A DNA stretch of 64,000 bases, taken from positions 41,939 to 105,938 of the forward strand of contig CAIJIT010000347.1 in assembly GCA_903820745.1 (NCBI GenBank). Reading direction: 5' to 3'. The DNA is from an uncultured Burkholderiales bacterium. GTDB taxonomy: Bacteria; Pseudomonadota; Gammaproteobacteria; Burkholderiales; Burkholderiaceae_C. The notes below the pieces were generated by a model. The model worked only from the letters and a program-made list of their open reading frames with translations. It searched no databases and was not told where the DNA came from. Below are positions 26,843 to 34,329 of the stretch, piece by piece. Position numbers and translations under genes: made by a program. Numbering within the stretch: the first letter of the stretch is position 1; each line of letters begins with the position of its first letter.

Positions 26843-27565
26843 TTAAACCCCGAGGAGTTGGTGCAGCATCTCGGTCTTGGATTCGAGTTCGTCCTGGGTC
26901 ACGGTGGCGACGATGCGGCCATGTTCGAGAACATAGTGGCGGTCGGCCAAGGGCGCGGCAAAGCGGAAGTTCTGCTCGACCAGCACGATCGTGTGGCCGC
27001 GGGACTTGAGCAGGCGGATCACCTCGCCGAGCTTCTTGACGATCACCGGGGCCAGGCCTTCGGTGATCTCGTCAAGCAGCAGCAGGCGTGCGCCGGTGCG
27101 CAGGATGCGCGCCATCGCCAGCATCTGCTGTTCACCGCCAGACAAGCGCATGCCGGGGCTGTCGCGGCGCTCGTAGAGGTTGGGGAACAAGGTGTAGATT
27201 TCGTCCAGCGTCATGCCGCCCGAGCGCACGATCGGTGGCAGCAGCAGGTTTTCTTCGGTGCTCAGGCCCGAGAAAATGCCGCGCTCTTCAGGGCAGTAAC
27301 CGATGCCCAGTCGCACGATATGGTGCGGCGCCAGGGCAGTGATCTCGGTGCCGTTGAGCATCACCGACCCGGTGCGCCGGTCGACCAGACCCATGATGGC
27401 TTTCAGCGTGGTCGAACGCCCGGAACCATTGCGACCCAGCAGCGTGACCAACTCACCTTCGTGGACCGTCAGGTCGATGCCGTGCAGGATATGCGACTCG
27501 CCGTAGAAGGCATGCAGGTCGTTGATGCGCAGGATTTCATTGCCCCTGGAATATGCGGATTTCAT
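26843..27565 (-). CDS. Liv-type ABC transporter ATPase LivF (system 1), Walker A Lys replaced by Arg
   Basis: 240-residue ATP-binding subunit. Signature LSGGEQQMLAMARIL, Walker B LLLLDEITEGLAP and the H-loop are intact, but Walker A reads GRNGSGRST: the invariant lysine is arginine. The same change is seen in the second LivF at 41410, so it is not a sequencing slip. The ATG overlaps the livG stop (ATGA). In an ABC dimer the canonical LivG site might do most of the hydrolysis. Confidence 0.9.
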   Translation of the reverse strand: MKSAYSRGNEILRINDLHAFYGESHILHGIDLTVHEGELVTLLGRNGSGRSTTLKAIMGLVDRRTGSVMLNGTEITALAPHHIVRLGIGYCPEERGIFSGLSTEENLLLPPIVRSGGMTLDEIYTLFPNLYERRDSPGMRLSGGEQQMLAMARILRTGARLLLLDEITEGLAPVIVKKLGEVIRLLKSRGHTIVLVEQNFRFAAPLADRHYVLEHGRIVATVTQDELESKTEMLHQLLGV

Positions 27566-28314
27566 GCTTCCACTCCGACATAAGCTTCCAGAACACGAGG
27601 GTCTTGCGACACCACCGAATAAGGCCCTTCGGCCAGGATCTGGCCGCGCTGCAGCACGGTGATGACATCGCTGAGCTTTTCAACCACCGACAGGTTGTGC
27701 TCGACCATCAGCACGGTGCGCTGGGCAGCCACCTTGCGGATCAGATCGGCGACGCGGTCGACGTCTTCATGGCCCATGCCCTGGGTCGGCTCGTCGAGCA
27801 GCATCAGTTCGGGATCGAGTGCCAGCGTGGTGGCGATCTCGAGTGCGCGTTTGCGGCCGTAAGGCATCTCGACCGCCAGGGTGCTGGCATATTGGCCGAG
27901 GTCGACTTGCTCAAGCAAGGCCATCGCCTGGCCGTTCAACTGGTTCAGGCTGGCGCCCGAGCGCCAGAAATGGAATGAAGTGCCAAGTTTTTGCTGCAAC
28001 GCGACGCGAACGTTTTCAAGCGCGGTCATATGGCCGAAGGTGGCCGAGATCTGGAACGAGCGGATCACGCCGCGCCTGGCGATCTGCGCCGGCTTTTCGG
28101 CTGAAATGTCGACGCCGTTGAAGTGGATGCTGCCCCTGGTCGGCTGCAAGAACTTGGTCAGCAGGTTGAAGACAGTGGTCTTGCCAGCGCCATTGGGGCC
28201 GATCAGCGCATGGATGGTGCCGCGCTTGACGCTCAGGTTGACGTCTTGAACTGCGCTGAAACCCTTGAATTCCTTGGTCAGGCCGCGGGTCTGCAAAATG
28301 ATGTCGTCAGACAT
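27562..28314 (-). CDS. Liv-type ABC transporter ATPase LivG (system 1)
   Basis: 250-residue ATP-binding subunit with canonical Walker A GPNGAGKTT, the LivG-specific insertion and FQISATFGHMTALENV, and Walker B LMLLDEPTQGMGHED. The segment at the signature position reads MPYGRKRALEIA rather than LSGGQ, usual for LivG. GAGGA precedes MSDDII, deciding the start. First gene of the operon livG-livF-SBP-livH-livM-acyl-CoA dehydrogenase-MaoC, divergent from the histidine kinase gene. Confidence 0.92.
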   Translation of the reverse strand: MSDDIILQTRGLTKEFKGFSAVQDVNLSVKRGTIHALIGPNGAGKTTVFNLLTKFLQPTRGSIHFNGVDISAEKPAQIARRGVIRSFQISATFGHMTALENVRVALQQKLGTSFHFWRSGASLNQLNGQAMALLEQVDLGQYASTLAVEMPYGRKRALEIATTLALDPELMLLDEPTQGMGHEDVDRVADLIRKVAAQRTVLMVEHNLSVVEKLSDVITVLQRGQILAEGPYSVVSQDPRVLEAYVGVEA

Positions 28315-28616
28315 GTGGTGGGTCCTCATGCGATGGCCGGAGCCGATTGCCTGGCTGGCGCGGGGCGCAGTCGACAGGGTCCGCCCGTTCCCACAGCAGC
28401 AGGGCGAGCGCAGCAGGCGCGATTTGCCTCGCGACTGTCCAGGCCGATTGGGTAGGGATTCGAACTCGTCATCTTGTCTCCGCATCAAGAATTCGCTTGC
28501 AGCCCGCCTCTTGCCGGGTGGGTCTGCTGCCGATGCGTGAATGATGACGAGGGACTGTTTCAACAGCCGCGCGAGAATGTAACGAATGATTGCAAGGGCG
28601 CCGCTGCGGGGCTCCT
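28315..28616. other. divergent intergenic region, liv operon 1 / kinase
   Basis: About 300 bases between the livG and histidine kinase starts. It should contain both promoters and possible response-regulator sites. I see no convincing -35/-10 pair, palindrome or conserved reading frame. Confidence 0.4.
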
Positions 28617-30629
28617 ATGATGGGCAAGCATCCAGCATCTCTCAGCCACAGGCCCACCTTGACCGATTCCATCGCCAATCTTCCCGATTCACGCTTCAAG
28701 CGTTACGAATCGCTGCAAGCGGCGCTGAATCTGATCGACCAGGGCTTCACCCTGATCGACAGCAATCTCGGCCTGGTGGCCTGGAATTCGACTTTTCTGC
28801 GCTTGCTCGACTTCCCGGCCGAGATGGCTTATGTCGGAGCGCCGTTCGAAAGCTTCATCCGCTTCAATGCCTTGCGCGGCGATTACGGCAGCGGCGATCC
28901 GCAGGCCCATATCGACGCCCGCATGGCAGCCGCCCGGGCTTTCACCGAGCACCAGATCGAGCGCACAAGGCCTGACGGAACCGTCTTGCTGGTGCGTGGC
29001 CTGCCGGTGCCCGAGCATGGCTTTGTGACCCTGTATTCGGACATCAGCGACCAGCGGCGAGCCCAGGCGCAGATCCTCAAGCAGAACCAGACGCTCGAAA
29101 CCCATGTGGCCGAGCGCACTGCGGAGTTGCGGCGCAGCGAGGCGCAGATGCGCTTGATCACCGACTCGATCCCGGCCCTGATTGCCTATTCCGACCGCGA
29201 CCGGATCTACCGCTATATCAACCGCGGTTACCAGGATTGGTTCGGACTCGATCCGGCCGCGCCCGGCAAGGTCAGCGCCAAGGAGTTCCTCGGCGCCGAC
29301 ACCTTTGCCGGCATCAGGCCCTATGTGACGCAAGCCTTCGCCGGCGCGGCCTCCACTTTCGAATATGAAATCCAGCGTATCGACGGCAGCCGGGTGACGG
29401 CCCGCACCACGCTGATTCCGGAGATTTCGGCCAACGGCAAGGTGGCCGGCTGTTTCGAGCTGACTTTCGACATCAGTGCTGAAAAGCGGGCCCAGGATCT
29501 GCTGATCCAGGCGCGCAAGATGGAAGCGCTGGGCCAGTTGACGGGTGGCCTGGCGCATGATTTCAACAATATCCTGACCGTCATCATCGGCAACCTCAGC
29601 GTGCTGGATGAAGCCAGCGGTGGCAAGCAGGCGGTGGCGGATTTCGTCAAACCAGCGCTTGATGCGGCAAGGCGCGGTGCCGGTCTGATCAAGGCCTTGC
29701 AGTCGTTTTCGCGCCGGCAACCGCTGCAGGCCCGGGCCGTCGACATCGTGCCGCTGCTGGAGGCTGGCATCGGTTTGTTGCGCAGCAGCCTGCCCGAAAA
29801 TCTGCAAATCGAGTTGACCGCTGCGGCCACGCCGCTCTGGGCCTGGGTCGATGCGGATCAGTTGCAGCAGGCGCTGCTGAACCTGATTTTCAATGCCCGC
29901 GATGCCTCGCCCGCAGCCGGCCGGATCAGCTTGTGCGCGTCAGCATCTTTGCTCGACGGCGCACAGGCTGCAGACCGGCAACTAACGCCCGGGCCCTATA
30001 TCTGCATCGAAGTCAGCGACCAGGGCAGTGGCATGGACGCGCAGACCTTGGCCCGAGTGTTCGAGCCCTTCTTCACCACCAAGCGGCCGGGTTTGGGCAC
30101 CGGCCTGGGGCTGGCGATGGTGCATGACTTCATCCAGCAGTCGGGTGGCGCGATCGCCATCAAGAGCCGGCAAGGCCAGGGCACCGAGGTTGCGTTATGG
30201 CTGCCGGCCTGTGCGGCCGAGGCCGAGCAACCGCTGCTGGCCGCCGCTGCGGGAACCAGCAGCGCCAGCCGCGGACTGGCCTTGCTGGTCGAGGACGAAG
30301 CCGAAGTCCGCAAGGTGGTGCGGCGCATGTTGCGCGAGCTCGGCTTTGCGGTGATCGAAGCCGGCAGCGGCAGCGAAGCGATGCAGATCCTCGAGCAGAC
30401 CCCGGGTATCGCGCTGCTGCTGTCGGACATGGTGATGCCCGGCGAGGTCGACGGACGGGCGCTGGCTGCCTATGCGAGCGACCCGATCGGACTGCAACAG
30501 ATCCTGCTGATGAGCGGCTATGCGCCGGAACAGCCGGAGCAGCATGGGCAAGGCAGCCTGGTGCCGATCCTGAGCAAACCCTTCACTCGAGCCCAGCTCG
30601 CCGCCAAGCTGGAGGAAATCAGCTCATGA
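28617..30629 (+). CDS. soluble hybrid sensor histidine kinase (PAS-PAS-HisKA-HATPase-REC)
   Basis: 670 residues from the ATG at 28617 (the ORF-track TTG is nine codons earlier). Domain order: PAS_7-like region (QGFTLIDSNLGLVAWN), a short coiled coil, a second PAS (PALIAYSDRDRIYRYIN), HisKA with phospho-acceptor His314 in GGLAHDFNN, HATPase with N box NLIFNARDA and G boxes DQGSGM/GTGLGLAMV, and a C-terminal receiver with Asp604 in LSDMVMPG. No transmembrane segment, so it senses a cytoplasmic cue. It overlaps the next regulator (ATGA) and is divergent from the liv operon, its likely target. Confidence 0.9.
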   Translation: MMGKHPASLSHRPTLTDSIANLPDSRFKRYESLQAALNLIDQGFTLIDSNLGLVAWNSTFLRLLDFPAEMAYVGAPFESFIRFNALRGDYGSGDPQAHIDARMAAARAFTEHQIERTRPDGTVLLVRGLPVPEHGFVTLYSDISDQRRAQAQILKQNQTLETHVAERTAELRRSEAQMRLITDSIPALIAYSDRDRIYRYINRGYQDWFGLDPAAPGKVSAKEFLGADTFAGIRPYVTQAFAGAASTFEYEIQRIDGSRVTARTTLIPEISANGKVAGCFELTFDISAEKRAQDLLIQARKMEALGQLTGGLAHDFNNILTVIIGNLSVLDEASGGKQAVADFVKPALDAARRGAGLIKALQSFSRRQPLQARAVDIVPLLEAGIGLLRSSLPENLQIELTAAATPLWAWVDADQLQQALLNLIFNARDASPAAGRISLCASASLLDGAQAADRQLTPGPYICIEVSDQGSGMDAQTLARVFEPFFTTKRPGLGTGLGLAMVHDFIQQSGGAIAIKSRQGQGTEVALWLPACAAEAEQPLLAAAAGTSSASRGLALLVEDEAEVRKVVRRMLRELGFAVIEAGSGSEAMQILEQTPGIALLLSDMVMPGEVDGRALAAYASDPIGLQQILLMSGYAPEQPEQHGQGSLVPILSKPFTRAQLAAKLEEISS

Positions 30630-31339
30630 ACAAGCCCTTGCCCGCCGCAATGATCTTTGTCGTTGAGGATGACACCGAAGTCGCCAAACTGGTGGTCGGT
30701 GCGCTGCAGGAATTCGGCTTTGCCACAGAAGCTTTTCGCAGCGGCGGCAGCTTGCTGCGGCGACTGCAACAGGCGCGCCCTGACCTCTGCGTCGTCGACC
30801 TCGGCCTTCCCGACATCGACGGCATCGAACTGGTCAGCCAGATTGCCGCGCTGTCGGGATGCGGGGTGCTGATCCTCACCGGGCGCGGCCATATGGTCGA
30901 CCGCGTGATGGGGCTCGAGCTTGGCGCCGATGACTATATGGTCAAGCCCTTCGAGCCGCGCGAGTTGGTGGCCCGCGTGCGCAGCATCCTGCGCCGCCGC
31001 TCGACCACTGCCGTGCCAGGCAAACAGCGCCGCCATGCGAGCTTTCAGGGCTGGAGCCTCGACTGCGCCGCCAACATCCTGCGCGCCGCCGATGGCAGCG
31101 ATCACCTGCTCGGAACCGCCGAAACCCAGGTGCTGCGCAACTTCCTCGAGCGCCCGCACCAGATCCTCACCCGCGAACAACTGGTCGGCCAACGCGACCT
31201 CTCGCCGCTGGACCGCAGCATCGATGTGCGCATCTCTCGCCTGCGCCGCCGGCTCGAGGAAGATCCCCAGAACCCAAAAATCATCAAGACCGTTTACGGC
31301 GCCGGCTATATGTTCTCGGCCACCGTCACCTGGTCCTGA
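30626..31339 (+). CDS. OmpR/PhoB-family response regulator
   Basis: 237 residues: receiver domain with acidic pair EDD (14-16), phospho-acceptor Asp58 in VVDLGLPD and the switch Lys in MVKPFEP; then a winged-helix Trans_reg_C domain ending SRLRRRLEEDPQNPKIIKTVYGAGYMF. The start is the ATG overlapping the kinase stop; the ORF track runs far upstream through the kinase gene in another frame. It probably receives phosphate from the hybrid kinase and may control the divergent liv/acyl-CoA operon. Confidence 0.93.
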   Translation: MNKPLPAAMIFVVEDDTEVAKLVVGALQEFGFATEAFRSGGSLLRRLQQARPDLCVVDLGLPDIDGIELVSQIAALSGCGVLILTGRGHMVDRVMGLELGADDYMVKPFEPRELVARVRSILRRRSTTAVPGKQRRHASFQGWSLDCAANILRAADGSDHLLGTAETQVLRNFLERPHQILTREQLVGQRDLSPLDRSIDVRISRLRRRLEEDPQNPKIIKTVYGAGYMFSATVTWS

Positions 31340-31350
31340 CTCGCAAAAAA

Positions 31351-31420
31351 ATGGGGTCAGAGTGTTTTTAACTGAGCCGCCGCAGGCTGCTCCCCGGGAT
31401 TAAATCGAGTCTGACCCCAG
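31351..31420. repeat. GGGGTCAGAGT/ACTCTGACCCC-bounded repeat, copy 1
   Basis: About 70 bases bounded by inverted ends TGGGGTCAGA and TCTGACCCCA, with an interior AACTGAGCCGCC...GGCTG and GGGATTAAATCGA. Short extra CTGACCCCAG tails follow to 31435. It sits directly 3' of the response regulator gene. Confidence 0.8.
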
Positions 31421-31462
31421 GTACCTGACCCCAGGCACCACCAGGCACCATTCCAGGGTTAA

Positions 31463-31933
31463 TCAGCTTTTCAACCTGTCCGATGCTGATTTGAGATTGC
31501 CCTTGGCTTGAACCAGAGTACCTGCCTTACCCAGGCCAAAGGCGGGCATATTCGCATACACGTTCTCATAGGTACCTGGGCTGGCTTTGTAGGTTTCGTG
31601 CCAAATGCCGACAGTGCCATCGGTGCCGATGGATTTGTTGAAGGCCTGCCAGGCCGGTAAATGCTCGGAGTCCTTGTTTTTGGCATAGTCCATCAATTGC
31701 TCGATGGATCGCCAATATTGAACCAGGATGATGGTGCGTGAAAACCACATCTCATGATGAATGAACCCAAGTTCGGGCTTGGTGTAGAGCTCTTTGAGCA
31801 TTTTTGGCATCGCGCCAAGGACGGGTATCAACTTGTGAAGCATCAAAGGCTTATTGATTCGCATGCCAATCAGAAACACCACGAAGTCGCCCTCCATCTT
31901 CGCGGTCATCCGGTCTTTGTAGATCATTTGCAT
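31463..31933 (-). CDS. DUF4188 domain-containing protein
   Basis: 156-residue protein of the DUF4188 family (monooxygenase-like ferredoxin-like fold), recognised by GDFVVFLIGMRINK, the LGFIHHEMWFSRTIILVQYWRS core and TYKASPGTYENVYANMP. No signal peptide. Function of the family is not established; several relatives are annotated as antibiotic-biosynthesis-monooxygenase-like or stress proteins. It is divergent from a TetR gene with shared promoter region, so TetR-controlled induction by a small molecule is likely. GC is lower than in the core genes. Confidence 0.8.
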   Translation of the reverse strand: MQMIYKDRMTAKMEGDFVVFLIGMRINKPLMLHKLIPVLGAMPKMLKELYTKPELGFIHHEMWFSRTIILVQYWRSIEQLMDYAKNKDSEHLPAWQAFNKSIGTDGTVGIWHETYKASPGTYENVYANMPAFGLGKAGTLVQAKGNLKSASDRLKS

Positions 31934-31985
31934 CCCATTCAGAAATAGAAGATCTTGTGTTTCCGCCCGGCAAATGGCAGTAAAA

Positions 31986-32029
31986 TTGACACCGTCTATT
32001 TATTCTAATCGATATCTAGACACCGTCAA
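31986..32029. promoter_or_regulatory. overlapping divergent promoters/operators of DUF4188 and TetR genes
   Basis: For the minus strand TTGACG-N16-TAGAAT (32029 to 32002) is a good promoter for the DUF4188 gene. On the plus strand TTGACA at 31986 could serve tetR, though its -10 is weak. GACACCGTC occurs twice in direct orientation (31988-31996, 32019-32027), 31 bases or about three helix turns apart, and may be the TetR operator. Confidence 0.45.
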
Positions 32030-32053
32030 GCAAGACTCTTGAAAGTGCCCCAC

Positions 32054-32713
32054 ATGAACGCAAAAAGCCTGGGAAGACCCAAAACCGATCCTTCAAGAGA
32101 CCTCAAACGCGACCTGCTTCTTACCAGTCGACAGTTGTTGGATGAGGGCGGTCCAGCGGCTTTGAGCATGAGGGAAGTGGCAAGGCGTGCCGCTTGCACC
32201 CACCAGGCTCCGTATCACTACTTTGAAAACAGAGAGGCAATCCTCGCATCGCTCGTGGCCGATGGTTTTGACGCTCTGGCTGAGCGCTTGAAAGAGGCCA
32301 ATGACCTAAGCGTCTCCAAGGGATTACGGGCCGCTTTAGTAGCCTCTGGCGCAGCCTATGTCGACTTTGCGCTGGTGCAGCCTGGTGTGTTTCGGATCAT
32401 GTTCAGGCCTGAAGTTTGCGATCCCTCAAGGTTTCCTGCGGTTCAAGCTTCAGGCGCCCGCGCAAGAGATGAGTTGGATCGGCTCAACACCATCGTTCAC
32501 GGCAATAAGGCGCAACCCACCATGGCCACCATACTTTGGGCACATGTGCATGGCCTGGCATGCTTGTTACTGGATGGACCCTTGGCTGTTCAATTTGAAA
32601 CCGAGCTTGAAAGAAAGAAATACCTGCGGAGCGTTGGCGAAAAGTTTGCTGATTTGGTTTTGCCCGAGTCAGTTCCATCGAAAACAAAGCTCATAGCTCG
32701 AGCACATTCGTGA
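32054..32713 (+). CDS. TetR/AcrR family transcriptional regulator
   Basis: 219 residues from the ATG (MNAKSLGRP); the ORF track uses a TTG five codons earlier. N-terminal HTH: LTSRQLLDEGGPAALSMREVARRAACTHQAPYHYFENREAIL is the standard TetR DNA-binding domain, and the C-terminal part resembles the WHG/TetR_C_33 group. It probably represses itself and the divergent DUF4188 gene. Ligand unknown. Confidence 0.88.
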   Translation: MNAKSLGRPKTDPSRDLKRDLLLTSRQLLDEGGPAALSMREVARRAACTHQAPYHYFENREAILASLVADGFDALAERLKEANDLSVSKGLRAALVASGAAYVDFALVQPGVFRIMFRPEVCDPSRFPAVQASGARARDELDRLNTIVHGNKAQPTMATILWAHVHGLACLLLDGPLAVQFETELERKKYLRSVGEKFADLVLPESVPSKTKLIARAHS

Positions 32714-32722
32714 CCTAGAAAA

Positions 32723-32881
32723 AATGGGGTCAGATTGCAGAAAAAATGGGGTCAGATTGCATTTAACCCGACAGCCGCAGGCTGAACCAAGGGAATAAAC
32801 GGAGTCTAAAAAATGGGGGCAGAGTGTATTTAACTGAGCCGCCTCAGGCTGATCCCCGGGAATAAATCGACTCTGACCCCA
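32723..32881. repeat. tandem cluster of GGGGTCAGA repeats (three copies, two incomplete)
   Basis: A short 5' stub AATGGGGTCAGATTGCA (32723-), a nearly full copy with altered right end (about 32745-32807, ending GGAGTCTAA) and a full copy (about 32812-32881) with AACTGAGCCGCCTCAGGCTG and AATCGACTCTGACCCCA. More CACTGACCCCAG fragments follow near 32896. The remaining bases to 33102 show no gene. Confidence 0.8.
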
Positions 32882-33102
32882 GCAACTGCCCAGTCACTGA
32901 CCCCAGTCACGCAGCGTGTACTCAACCGCCTTTCACCCGTTCAGGCGCTTAAGAAATGGCAGGCTGAAAAGCCTGAATTTTGAGTCAAGCCGGTCTATAG
33001 CCAACCGGAGCTCGGCAAGACCCGGCGCTTCGAATCTTCGAGCAAGCATGTCAAGCCACGACGATCCTTCGGATTTGACTAGCCGGCCTTAAGAAAATGT
33101 GC

Positions 33103-34326
33103 TTACTTCTTGAGAATTTCACCCATTGCCATCTTTCCATTGGAAGCGTCAGGCCCTGCGGCTTGTGGCGCGTAGCAAAAGCCATTGGAGTTGGCGATAG
33201 CCAGTTCCTTGCGTGATATTTCGCCGCTGTAGCAACGCATGGAGGCGTTGTGTTCTTTGACATTCGATGGGAGCACATAGTGGTAGACCCCTTGAGGAAA
33301 CTCGGGGGTCGGACTGGTGATGCCATTGCAGGCGTCCAGTCGGTGGGGTGCGATGGTCTGGCCATTCATGTCCTTGTCGCCATAGATCGGGAAACCGTCA
33401 AGCGCCACACCCATCAGATGCGAGGGGCCGTTACCGTGATCAACCGCGGAAGTTACGCATTCAGACAACCCGTGATAGTGGTAACTGTTGCCCGCGTTGG
33501 TCGGGGTTGGATGTCCATTGCAACGATCAATGAAGCTTGCCGTGATGGCTACCCCTTCGCGGGTCTTGAATGAGTAGGAAGTGTTGTCCTTCAGCGTGGT
33601 GGCCCGGTGGCCCTCAATCTCTGCGGCGCCGAATAGAACAGAACCAGAAATCATGACGCCAATGGCACCGGCGTTTACTGCAGTGGGCACCGAAGCCTTG
33701 CTGGGGCAGATATTGAACTGCATCGGCGCTTGTGCGCCCTGGCCCTGAAAAGGCGTGACCTGCAACGCTATGGAACTGACCTTGGTCAAGCGGGTTCCTA
33801 TGTCTGCCCCCTGCTTCTTGCCGCTTGAGATTGGCGTCAGGTAATAGGCATCGACCGCGTGGCCGGGTCGAGAGCTGGGCCAGACCGTCATGCTGCATTC
33901 GCTGGGAAAGGTGATGGACATGCCGGTTCTCCACGCGGCCTTACGATAACCATCTGCAAGCGAATTGGCAGCATCGGGCTGGGGTGTTACCGAAACAGGG
34001 TTCGATTTTTCACTTGTGCCAGCGGCATTGCTCGCACTGACGACGCAGCCATATTCGACGCCATTCGTCAGCCCAGAAACCTTCAAAGGGCTGACCTCGC
34101 CCCTTGCACTCCGGGCTTCCCCAGCAGCATTGCAGTCAACGACATAGGTGGATATGGCGGACCGCCCGGCGTGCACCGGGGCGACGAACGCAACGGTAGC
34201 ACTGGCATTTCCAGGCCTTGCCGAACTGATCGTCGGCGCCCAGGACAGTTTGCCGAATTCAATGCACCCGGCCAGCCCCATCAAAACCAGCGCGGTCAGC
34301 CCTCCAAAATGGCGCATTGCAGGCAT
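33103..34326 (-). CDS. YHYH domain lipoprotein with fibronectin III-like domain
   Basis: About 404-407 residues (ATG at 34326 or 34317). A lipoprotein signal ends at the lipobox LMGLAGC. Then comes a fibronectin III-like domain (PGNASATVAFVAPVHAGRSAISTYVVDC...GLTNGVEYGCVVSASNAAGTS) and a YHYH domain containing NSYHYHGLSEC, LMGVALDGFPIYG and QGVYHYVLPSN. YHYH proteins are exported and of unknown function; the clustered His/Tyr suggest metal binding. It lies three bases after the multicopper oxidase stop, in one operon. A role with that enzyme in copper or metal handling is inference. Confidence 0.82.
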   Translation of the reverse strand: MPAMRHFGGLTALVLMGLAGCIEFGKLSWAPTISSARPGNASATVAFVAPVHAGRSAISTYVVDCNAAGEARSARGEVSPLKVSGLTNGVEYGCVVSASNAAGTSEKSNPVSVTPQPDAANSLADGYRKAAWRTGMSITFPSECSMTVWPSSRPGHAVDAYYLTPISSGKKQGADIGTRLTKVSSIALQVTPFQGQGAQAPMQFNICPSKASVPTAVNAGAIGVMISGSVLFGAAEIEGHRATTLKDNTSYSFKTREGVAITASFIDRCNGHPTPTNAGNSYHYHGLSECVTSAVDHGNGPSHLMGVALDGFPIYGDKDMNGQTIAPHRLDACNGITSPTPEFPQGVYHYVLPSNVKEHNASMRCYSGEISRKELAIANSNGFCYAPQAAGPDASNGKMAMGEILKK

Positions 34327-34329
34327 CGC

